Below are positions 27,637-34,480 of a stretch of 64,000 bases of DNA, piece after piece (positions within the stretch are counted from its first letter, which is position 1; every line of letters begins with the position of its first letter). Where the stretch lies: positions 1 through 64,000 of the forward strand of contig NZ_JBFNXH010000007.1 in the NCBI RefSeq assembly GCF_040812395.1. The letters are read 5' to 3'. The notes below the pieces were generated by a model. The model saw only the letters and a list, made by a program, of their open reading frames with translations, had not been told where the DNA came from and did not search any database. Source of the DNA: Paenibacillus_E sp040812395. GTDB lineage: Bacteria; Bacillota; Bacilli; Paenibacillales; NBRC-103111. A program made the position numbers and the translations under genes.

Positions 27637-27666
27637 TTTACAAAAGGGATCGAAATGACATAAAAT
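27637..27666 (+). promoter_or_regulatory. Sigma-A-type promoter for the TauE-like gene
   Basis: TTTACA at 27637-27642 and TAAAAT at 27661-27666 are 18 bases apart and lie 45 bases before the ATG at 27711. This is a reasonable vegetative promoter by sequence alone. Confidence 0.5.
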
Positions 27667-27710
27667 TAATCCAATTGAATTAGTGGGATTTTGAATGGGG
27701 ACATGACTAC

Positions 27711-28475
27711 ATGACTTTGAGTATCTTACTGATGGGTGTATTGGTCGGATTTTTGGTTGGATTAACAGGTGTTGGCGGAGCTTCGCTCCTCACACCAATT
27801 TTAATTATGATGAACGTTCATCCTTCTATCGCGGTAGGCACAGACCTTCTTTACAATTCCATCACCAAACTTTTTGGCACGATCCAGCATTGGCGGCAAA
27901 AAACAATCGATTGGCGGCTCGTCAAACAATTAGCCATGGGCAGTATACCGGGCGTCATTCTCGCGGTTCTTTTTTTGAAAATTTTTGAATCTTATTTCCA
28001 TAATCAAGAACTGATCATAAAGCATGCGCTTGGTTATGTGTTAATTCTCGTTGCGATTGCTACGTTGTTTAAAGTTTTCTTCGGCCACAAAATCAAAGAA
28101 AACCGTTGGCAGCTCAAAAGCTTGCAAGAGAAACGCGGCTTAACCATCACGATTGGTGCTGTTCTAGGCTTCATTGTCGGATTGACGTCGATCGGATCCG
28201 GATCCTTATACGCCATTGCGATGCTGTATTTCTTCCGAATGAGCGCCTCCCAACTCGTAGGCACGGATATCGCGCACGCCTTCTTCCTGGCTTCGACGGC
28301 AGGCATTTTGCACGCCAGCATGGGGAACGTCAACTACACACTCGTGTTGAATTTGTTGCTTGGCTCAATTCCCGGTGTGCTAATCGGAAGTATGCTGTCA
28401 ACAAAAGCGCCCACGAATGTGCTGCGAACCATCATCGCCAGCCTCGTCTTAATTAGCGGATTAAAGTTAATATGA
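27711..28475 (+). CDS. TauE/SafE (TSUP) family membrane transporter
   Basis: This is a 254-residue membrane protein with about eight hydrophobic segments arranged as an internal repeat. Each half opens with the family motif: GFLVGLTGVGGASLLTPIL (residues 12-30) and LGFIVGLTSIGSGSLYAIAML (near residue 152), each followed by a VGTDL/VGTDIAHA segment. TauE/SafE proteins export or import sulfite, sulfonates or other small organosulfur anions. The gene is monocistronic, with its own promoter and a strong terminator. No sulfur metabolism genes are adjacent, so the substrate is open. Confidence 0.9.
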   Translation: MTLSILLMGVLVGFLVGLTGVGGASLLTPILIMMNVHPSIAVGTDLLYNSITKLFGTIQHWRQKTIDWRLVKQLAMGSIPGVILAVLFLKIFESYFHNQELIIKHALGYVLILVAIATLFKVFFGHKIKENRWQLKSLQEKRGLTITIGAVLGFIVGLTSIGSGSLYAIAMLYFFRMSASQLVGTDIAHAFFLASTAGILHASMGNVNYTLVLNLLLGSIPGVLIGSMLSTKAPTNVLRTIIASLVLISGLKLI

Positions 28476-28488
28476 TGTCGTTTTATAT

Positions 28489-28537
28489 GACAAAAGTGGT
28501 TGAGAAAGGGAATCCCTCTGCTCAACCACTTTTTGTC
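28489..28537. terminator. Strong bidirectional terminator between tauE-like and fetB
   Basis: GACAAAAGTGGTTGAG pairs perfectly with CTCAACCACTTTTTGTC except for one extra T. T-rich flanks on both strands suit termination of both convergent genes. Confidence 0.9.
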
Positions 28538-28569
28538 GTTTCCTGCGCTTTCCCGGGAAATTGTCTTGC

Positions 28570-29313
28570 TTATCGCAGTGTCATTTCCCCCGTAAACCAT
28601 AGCTTATAACTTAGCACACTTAAGATAATGCTCGTAATCGCGCCTGCCGCTGTAAAAGCAAATAGAATCAAAATTTGATAACGCACCGCATCAACCGGGT
28701 TAGCCCCCGCGATGATCATCCCCGTCATCATGCCCGGCAGCTGCACAAGCCCTACCGTCTTCATGCCGTCGATGGTTGGAATCATGCTCGCCTTAACTGA
28801 GCGCTGAAGCGATTGCTGAATCGCCTGCCTCACGGTTGAACCAAGCGCTAGCAGCGCTTCAATTTCACCACGCGAGGACGCTACTTCCCGGTTCATATGA
28901 TTCAGAAATAATCCGCACACAATCATCGAGCTGCCAATCGTCATGCCGCTAATCGGAATGATATATTGTGTTGTCGGCTCAATAATGTGCATGCCCAGCA
29001 TAAGCGACATGGTAAGGATTTCCGTAGCGGCTATCGCAATAGCAATTCGCCAGTGGACGCCTCGTAAGCCTTTGCCTCGTTTCCCTGCATTATGGGATGC
29101 CACACCGATCATGATTGCGATGATAACTAAAATGAGGCCGATGTTCGCCGTTTGAAAGACGAAGTGCAGCACATACCCGATAACAAGCAGTTGCAGCGCG
29201 CCGCGGATCGTTCCTATTGCAATGTCCTTCTCCAAACCTAGCTTTTGCCATTTGGACAACGCCATGGTGATAACAACGAATGTTAATGTGAAGCCTAATG
29301 CTAGTGTAGACAT
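28570..29313 (-). CDS. fetB: FetB-type iron export ABC transporter permease (UPF0014)
   Basis: This 247-residue integral membrane protein has about seven hydrophobic segments and forms the membrane part of a FetAB-type exporter. In E. coli this system lowers iron toxicity under oxidative stress. Family motifs are GTIRGALQLLVIGYVL near residue 34, RGEIEALLALGSTVRQA near residue 148 and DGMKTVGLVQLPGMMTGMIIAGANPVDAVRYQI near residue 180. The ATG has GGAGG nine bases upstream and lies inside the last codons of fetA (13-base overlap), so the two are translationally coupled. Confidence 0.9.
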   Translation of the reverse strand: MSTLALGFTLTFVVITMALSKWQKLGLEKDIAIGTIRGALQLLVIGYVLHFVFQTANIGLILVIIAIMIGVASHNAGKRGKGLRGVHWRIAIAIAATEILTMSLMLGMHIIEPTTQYIIPISGMTIGSSMIVCGLFLNHMNREVASSRGEIEALLALGSTVRQAIQQSLQRSVKASMIPTIDGMKTVGLVQLPGMMTGMIIAGANPVDAVRYQILILFAFTAAGAITSIILSVLSYKLWFTGEMTLR

Positions 29314-30032
29314 GGATCTTCTCCTCCCGCACGGACCAAGGAACTGCCGATCGTTTCAGCTTCCACATCTGCCGTAACTTCTGATAATTCACCGTTTTCC
29401 AAATGCCATAAGCGCCGACACACATGCCTTGCTTGCTCTTGGTCATGCGTCACCCAAACGAACGAGGTCCCTTCCTGTTCGCTCCAGCCTGCAAGCAGCG
29501 TTTCTACCGCCTGCTTGCTCTGCACATCTAAGGCAGACGTCACCTCATCCAGCAAAAGGATGTCCGGACGCAGCAGCAACGACCTGACAAGCTGGACACG
29601 CTGCTTCTGTCCGCCGGACAGCTCGGCAGCTTTATGCCGCCAATCCAATTCAGCAAGACCAACTTGCTCCATTAGTGCGGTCGCCAGCTTTTGATCAAAA
29701 CCCGATTGATGCAGTTTGCTCGCCATTGCTAAATTATCGGCAACTGTGACGGGCAGCATCGCTGGAAGCTGCGGCACATAGCAAACTTTTTTCCGCCACT
29801 CATTCGGCAGCCAGTTCGCCATTTGCCGGCCATGCAGGGTTAAGCTACCGGCTTCGATGAGCTCCAGCCTCGCCATTGTGCGAAGCAGTGTACTCTTGCC
29901 TTGACCTGAAGGTCCAAGCACAGCGATGCGATCACCCGTATTGATGGTTGCGTGCAGCTGATGAAATAAAGGAACTGGCCCCTTGTTCGGATGAGATTTA
30001 TGTAACTGTTCAATAGCCAGAATAGTCCTCAG
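29301..30032 (-). CDS. fetA: FetA-type ABC transporter ATP-binding protein, apparent CTG start
   Basis: This is the ATPase partner of FetB, about 243 residues. It shows Walker A GPSGQGKST, Q-loop CYVPQLPA, signature ELSGGQKQRVQLVRSLLL, Walker B ILLLDEVTSALD and the switch histidine in VWVTHDQ. The first ATG in frame (29921) would cut off the N-terminal strands and begin at Walker A. Upstream codons ILAIEQLHKSHPNKG and HATINTGDRIAVLG are normal ATPase sequence, and the frame is open back to a TAG. In that stretch there is no ATG, GTG or TTG. The best candidate is CTG at 30032, six bases after AGAGGGG; an ATT or CTG four to five codons later is also possible. Confidence 0.82.
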   Translation of the reverse strand: MRTILAIEQLHKSHPNKGPVPLFHQLHATINTGDRIAVLGPSGQGKSTLLRTMARLELIEAGSLTLHGRQMANWLPNEWRKKVCYVPQLPAMLPVTVADNLAMASKLHQSGFDQKLATALMEQVGLAELDWRHKAAELSGGQKQRVQLVRSLLLRPDILLLDEVTSALDVQSKQAVETLLAGWSEQEGTSFVWVTHDQEQARHVCRRLWHLENGELSEVTADVEAETIGSSLVRAGGEDPCLH

Positions 30033-30073
30033 TTGAAGCCCCTCTTTCCTCTAGATGTGAGAGAATGAAGAAA

Positions 30074-30100
30074 CAGCCAGAGGAACATGTCCCCTGGCTG
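30074..30100 (-). terminator. Hairpin downstream of the 216-residue protein gene
   Basis: CAGCCAG/CTGGCTG with an inner GG/CC pair form a compact hairpin directly after the stop codon at 30109. The minus-strand flank TTTCTTC is only a weak U-run, so termination efficiency is uncertain. Confidence 0.5.
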
Positions 30101-30108
30101 ATCTGATC

Positions 30109-30759
30109 TTAATTCGACTCGGTCTCACTGGAACCTAGTTGGTTCTCTTCATATAATCTGTACATGGCTTGAATCATCGGCTCGGCCGGATCACGATTCA
30201 GCAAGTAGAGCGTCATTAAATATTGCAGAGGCAACGCGCAAGTATTATTGCCATCTTCAACAGCTACGAAACCTGCCTCGAGGACAGGACCGTGCTCGGG
30301 ATGAAGCTCCAGATCCACGTAGATTTTCTGGTCAGGAAATTCTTCCCGAACTGCGCTCGCACAATAAGGAACGATATGCTTATCCAGCAACTCCTTCGCA
30401 TCATCTTCCGATTGCGGCGGATTAGGCAGCGGGTGATTATCCGGGCTGCGCAGCAAGTCCACGAAGAAGGAAGAGAGCCAGAGTCCGGCGTTCGGATTGT
30501 TCTGGAAATTACGCATAATTTCATTGAGGAAAAATCCACAGGCGCAAGACTTTCCATCCTTGCTGACTGTGTAAGCGAACATTGGTCCATACGTAGGATT
30601 GTTTCCGATTTGTCCGTCTATTTCATAGTCTTCATATTGCGCTTTCAACACTTGCTGAACATTCTGAAACCACGTTAAAATCACTTTCGCCTGCTCTTGC
30701 TCTTGTTGTTGTTGTTGTTCGTCAAGCTCAGCTTGCGCGTCGATATCTTTTTCTGTCAT
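30109..30759 (-). CDS. Acidic conserved-looking protein of unknown function
   Basis: This encodes a soluble, acidic protein of 216 residues that I do not recognise. The N-terminus holds a Gln/Glu-rich stretch (EQQQQQEQEQ, residues 14-23), probably flexible. Two cysteine pairs or singles occur (SCACGF near residue 74, YCAS and TCALP later). The composition, with many Asp, Asn and Pro, suggests a globular cytoplasmic protein. AGGAGG lies eleven bases before the ATG. A hairpin follows the stop. Two small genes lie upstream on the same strand and may be co-expressed. I infer nothing about function. Confidence 0.7.
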   Translation of the reverse strand: MTEKDIDAQAELDEQQQQQEQEQAKVILTWFQNVQQVLKAQYEDYEIDGQIGNNPTYGPMFAYTVSKDGKSCACGFFLNEIMRNFQNNPNAGLWLSSFFVDLLRSPDNHPLPNPPQSEDDAKELLDKHIVPYCASAVREEFPDQKIYVDLELHPEHGPVLEAGFVAVEDGNNTCALPLQYLMTLYLLNRDPAEPMIQAMYRLYEENQLGSSETESN

Positions 30760-30848
30760 TGTGTTTAAAGCCTCCTGAATCAGTCAAATTAGCACGAATA
30801 TTTCTATTGTACCGCATTTGTCCAAGTTCAGAAAGCTCTTCTTGCTGC

Positions 30849-31007
30849 TTACGGACGAATTCGAACAACGCCAATTTCAGAAGCATTAATCACAATCGCG
30901 TTGCCACCTTGACCGATAGAAGCTTGTGCCGATTGTCTTACTTTGACTTTCGTTTTGCTGTTGTTGAAATTGGTTGCTTTTTGCTCTTTGCTATGTTTGC
31001 GCCCCAT
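30849..31007 (-). CDS. Small 52-residue basic protein of unknown function
   Basis: This short gene has an excellent ribosome binding site (GAGGAGGTGAACCTTC then ATG) and encodes 52 residues. The N-terminal half is basic and polar (MGRKHSKEQKATNFNNSKTK) and is followed by QASIGQGGNAIVINASEIGVV and the end RIRP. I do not recognise the family; the Asn/Gln/Ser content and the IVIN segment recall small spore proteins, but that is only an impression. The next gene upstream has exactly the same length and also contains an IVIN segment, so the two might be distant paralogues. Confidence 0.7.
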   Translation of the reverse strand: MGRKHSKEQKATNFNNSKTKVKVRQSAQASIGQGGNAIVINASEIGVVRIRP

Positions 31008-31078
31008 GAAGGTTCACCTCCTCTCAAAAGCCGAAATCCTTATGCAGGATCAGGCATTCGTTTGAAGAGAATAGAGGT

Positions 31079-31237
31079 TTACCGCTTATTCTTTTTCAAA
31101 ATTTGCACATTGGCGGCATTGCTTGCCAAGACATTCCCTAGCTTTGCCTTTGCAGTTGCGGTTTGATAAATATTAATGACAATAACATGATCCTTACCTA
31201 GACGGTAACGGAACGTTTTCACATCAGAACGAACCAT
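31079..31237 (-). CDS. Small 52-residue basic protein of unknown function
   Basis: This gene starts with ATG at 31237 behind AAGGAGGATGACAAG and encodes 52 residues: MVRSDVKTFRYRLGKDHVIV followed by INIYQTATAKAKLGN, an Ala/Asn segment and the basic end LKKNKR. The ribosome binding site is as good as that of any gene in the window, which argues that it is translated. It lies 71 bases upstream of the other 52-residue gene and about 75 bases downstream of argS on the same strand. The function is unknown. A heavily basic small protein of a spore former could bind nucleic acid, but nothing specific supports this. Confidence 0.7.
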   Translation of the reverse strand: MVRSDVKTFRYRLGKDHVIVINIYQTATAKAKLGNVLASNAANVQILKKNKR

Positions 31238-31314
31238 CTTGTCATCCTCCTTCGGAGCGGAAATGTTCCACGCCTTATCGTATGCAAGTGAATGACTGGC
31301 CCGTCCCGGCGAAC

Positions 31315-33210
31315 TTACATCCGCTTCGGAGTCGGAAGTCCAAGTAGTTGTAGCGCCTGACGTAAAATCTCCCTATATGTTTGGGTAATCCATAAGCGAT
31401 GAGAGATCACCGCCTGCTCCCCTTTTAGCACCGGACACGATCCATAGAAATGATTAAAGAGTGAAGCTAGTTCAAATGCATAATGGCAAATATGACTTGG
31501 CGACAATTGCTTGATCGCGTTATCCAGTGTTTCAGGCCAATAAGCCATATGCCGGATGAGGCTATACTCTGGCTCCTTAAGCTGATCTGCATCCAATTGA
31601 GGAGCGATTCCCAGCAACTGCGGATCTTTATTCGCTTTATCCAAAATGGAATTCGCTCTCGTATAGGCATACAGCAAATATACACCGGAATTGCCCGTTA
31701 CCTCTGTAGCCTGCTGCATATCAAAAACAACTTCGGTTTGCAGCTGATATTTGAGCAAATAGTAGCGAATTGCCGCCGCGGCGATCGATTTGCTGGAAAT
31801 GCCGGCTTTCCGTGAGCGCTTAGCGTCAATCACACGCTCCATATGTTGGAGCAAATCGGCGACTTTGATGCCGATCCCTTGACGCCCGGACATCGCATAG
31901 GAGCTTTTGCCATCAGATATGTCCATCCCTAGTCCTGCAGCCGTTTCTGGACTTAAAGATACAACCCCATAGCTCACATGCTTGAGCTGATTCGCCTGCT
32001 CTTCATACCCCAGCGCTTCCAGCGCCAACTTGACCATCGACTGCGGGTAGTGTTGGCGGTGATCGATCACATTAATGACGATATCGGCGCGGCCTATCGA
32101 TTTCTTGCTTCCGGTCGGGGCAGTAGACCACAGCCCCTCCTCCCACTTTGTATATACGAAGTCATTCGGAAGGATCCCGAATTTCCACAAATGATAGGCG
32201 ATATCCTTCGCCGTATACGTTAAAATGCCATTGGAGCGCACTAAGACCTTATCCGCTTGAAAATCAGCTCCATCCGCTGTGTCCGCTGTGGACTCGACTT
32301 TCTCGTCGTTCTGTCTAAGCACCCAACAGCCGGCAGGCTTGCCTTCCATAACTTTATGAAACAGATTGGTTTGCTGAAGAAGCTTGAACGCCGTGTCCCA
32401 GAAGCCTTCACGTACAATATGGCTCTCCCAGACCAGCACATCGTAATCGATTCCGAATTGTTTCATCTCCTGAAGCTGTTCGCGTACAATTCGCTCCGCA
32501 ACCAGCGATCCGATCCATGCAAGGTTAGAATCTCCTGTCTCTAAGGCGTGCAATACAGTAGAACGCTGATCTAGAAGAGACGGATGCTGCTTGTATGCTT
32601 GATTGATCTTCGCATAGGTTTCCCAGCAGAAATCACCGAATCTTACAAAAGGCTGTTCCGTATGCGTATGGAGCATGCCTACAACCGTATCGGCCAATTG
32701 ATTGCCGAGATCGTCAACATAGTTGTGCACTTCGACTTGACAGCCGTCCTGACGCAGCATCCGCGACAATGAATCGCCGATGACCGAGTTTCTCAAATGG
32801 CCGACATGAGCCGCTTTATTGGGATTGATTGACGTATGCTCGACCAATACTTTGATCGGTTTTTTTCGCTTCACTTGCATTTGCGTCACATGCAGCCCAC
32901 TCGAAGCCCAAGCTTGCCAGTCGATATAAAAGTTCAGGAATCCCGGCTGCGCAGCTGTCACTTTGGCGAACAGCCCCTGTACGTGCCCCTGCTCTTCAAT
33001 AAGCTGCTGCAGCTTTTGAGCAATAAGCAAGGGTGGTTTACGCAGTATTTTGGCGAGAAGCATAGCAATATTTGTACTGTAATCGCCATGTTCCTGATGC
33101 GCAGGACGCTCCGTCATCACTTGCAGCGATTCCGGTTTCTCCAGCCCATGTTCTTGCAACAACACAGCTACCTGCTTCTCAATCTCGGCTCTCAATAGGG
33201 CATGAATCAT
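31315..33210 (-). CDS. argS: Arginine-tRNA ligase, long divergent form
   Basis: This class I aminoacyl-tRNA synthetase charges tRNA-Arg. An N-terminal Add-1 domain (HQEHGDYSTNIAMLLAKIL, residues 37-55) is followed by the catalytic domain with SINPNKAAHVGHLRNSVIGD (HIGH motif as HVGH). The C-terminal helical anticodon domain (DALR type) ends near AFELASLFNHFYGSCPVL. At about 631 residues it is longer than the usual bacterial enzyme (~556), and the KMSKS loop reads YAMSGRQGIGIKVADLL, with no lysine at the first position. I chose the ATG at 33210 because AAGGAGG lies eight bases upstream. A T-box leader directly upstream controls expression by uncharged tRNA. This may be a second ArgRS alongside a canonical one elsewhere. 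Confidence 0.9.
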   Translation of the reverse strand: MIHALLRAEIEKQVAVLLQEHGLEKPESLQVMTERPAHQEHGDYSTNIAMLLAKILRKPPLLIAQKLQQLIEEQGHVQGLFAKVTAAQPGFLNFYIDWQAWASSGLHVTQMQVKRKKPIKVLVEHTSINPNKAAHVGHLRNSVIGDSLSRMLRQDGCQVEVHNYVDDLGNQLADTVVGMLHTHTEQPFVRFGDFCWETYAKINQAYKQHPSLLDQRSTVLHALETGDSNLAWIGSLVAERIVREQLQEMKQFGIDYDVLVWESHIVREGFWDTAFKLLQQTNLFHKVMEGKPAGCWVLRQNDEKVESTADTADGADFQADKVLVRSNGILTYTAKDIAYHLWKFGILPNDFVYTKWEEGLWSTAPTGSKKSIGRADIVINVIDHRQHYPQSMVKLALEALGYEEQANQLKHVSYGVVSLSPETAAGLGMDISDGKSSYAMSGRQGIGIKVADLLQHMERVIDAKRSRKAGISSKSIAAAAIRYYLLKYQLQTEVVFDMQQATEVTGNSGVYLLYAYTRANSILDKANKDPQLLGIAPQLDADQLKEPEYSLIRHMAYWPETLDNAIKQLSPSHICHYAFELASLFNHFYGSCPVLKGEQAVISHRLWITQTYREILRQALQLLGLPTPKRM

Positions 33211-33242
33211 CAACAATTCCTCCTTAACATAAGTGCGGGAAC

Positions 33243-33495
33243 GCAAAAAAGCCCCCGTCTCTAACAAAGAGACGAGAGCTATTCATTCCCGCGGTACCAC
33301 TCTAAGTGCCAAACGTATCCGTTTGACCCCTCCACAAATAACGGCTAAGCCGGATCTTCATACTTAAGAGATATCGCTTTGTTCAGAAGACCATTTCCCA
33401 GGTCCGCTTCGTTCTTGCCATCCGTGCCGGTTCCCACCAACTCCGGCTCGCTGTGACTGGCTGGCAACAACTACTGTCCTGTTCATCAATGTTCA
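33243..33495 (-). promoter_or_regulatory. T-box riboswitch controlling argS
   Basis: The minus-strand leader contains the T-box antiterminator sequence AGAGTGGTACCGCGGG (33303-33288). A terminator hairpin follows (CGTCTC...GAGACG, extended to GCTCTC/GGGGGC) with a run of six T ending at 33245. Stem I is visible further upstream (33420-33490) with an AGTA motif on its 5' side. On the 3' side GAA is followed by CGA (33411-33409), an arginine codon in the specifier position, which agrees with the downstream argS. Uncharged tRNA-Arg should stabilise the antiterminator and switch on argS. Confidence 0.93.
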
Positions 33496-33556
33496 TTATG
33501 CAATTATTGAAATTAACTGAATATTACATCATTTATACAGGAACGCCCACCCATTG

Positions 33557-34423
33557 TCAAGATGCATATAACCGCATCATCATAATGCCAACAAAAGCCA
33601 TCGCCAAACCAGATTGTTCCAAACGCGAAAATTTATCCTTCAAAACGAACCTCGTATACAGTAAAACAATCAGCACATTGAGCGCAACAACAGCCGAAAC
33701 GAGCCCGGCCTTGCCATGATCGAAAGCAGTTATGATGAGAATCATCCCTGCTACATTCGTGATGCCGACGCCCATGCCGATCGCAAACGTGCTTCGTTCA
33801 TTCCACCTGGAGGGCGCTGAGGCTTCACCCTTTGATCGCTGACGGTCCTTCAACCACCAAAGCCCAAAGCAAGCTGTTCCTGTCGCAAACATACAAAAAA
33901 GCGTAGGAAATAAGGGCGCTTCCATCATCGTCGACCATTTGCCCGAAAGGTCATTGCCTGCGAAAAGCAGCAGCGCTAGCAAGCCCCATTGCGCGCCTTG
34001 TAAATTTTTCAGCGAAATATCGTTCGAATAACGAACGAGCAGGATCCCGATCACGATGACCACGAAGGCGAGAAATTGCATCCTATTCAATCGCTCGCCC
34101 CAAACCGCAAAAGCAACGATAACGACAATAACCGATGGCAATCCAGTCAAAATGGCAACCAAAGAGGCTTTACCTACTGCAAAGCCTTTGAACATACTGG
34201 CATTCGCGCCGAAAGAGAACAGTCCCATCTGCACGCCGATTAATGCGGAAGCCGTCCATTGCTGCTGAAACGCCAGACTGCAAACCAAGCTAATGACGGC
34301 TCCCATAAAAAACGTCCCGCAAAGCAATACATTCCGATTGAGCGATTGTTGGCTTGTCCAATGGTATAAAATCCCCCGGAGCCCGAAGCTGAACGCTGCG
34401 AGCACCGAATAGATGAGCCACAT
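33557..34423 (-). CDS. EamA/DMT-family transporter
   Basis: This is a 288-residue membrane protein with ten hydrophobic segments arranged as two five-helix EamA repeats, the architecture of drug/metabolite transporters. Recognisable segments are IYSVLAAFSFGLRGILYHW at the N-terminus, AFVVIVIGILLV closing the first half and GLAMAFVGIMMM closing the second. The substrate cannot be predicted. It has the same orientation as the large membrane protein gene that precedes it (57 bases away) and could be transcribed with it. The argS T-box begins about 60 bases beyond its stop. Confidence 0.82.
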   Translation of the reverse strand: MWLIYSVLAAFSFGLRGILYHWTSQQSLNRNVLLCGTFFMGAVISLVCSLAFQQQWTASALIGVQMGLFSFGANASMFKGFAVGKASLVAILTGLPSVIVVIVAFAVWGERLNRMQFLAFVVIVIGILLVRYSNDISLKNLQGAQWGLLALLLFAGNDLSGKWSTMMEAPLFPTLFCMFATGTACFGLWWLKDRQRSKGEASAPSRWNERSTFAIGMGVGITNVAGMILIITAFDHGKAGLVSAVVALNVLIVLLYTRFVLKDKFSRLEQSGLAMAFVGIMMMRLYAS

Positions 34424-34480
34424 GATGTTAAAATTCCCCTTTCGCCGAACAAATTTGCGGTCATCTTAACATATATTTAG

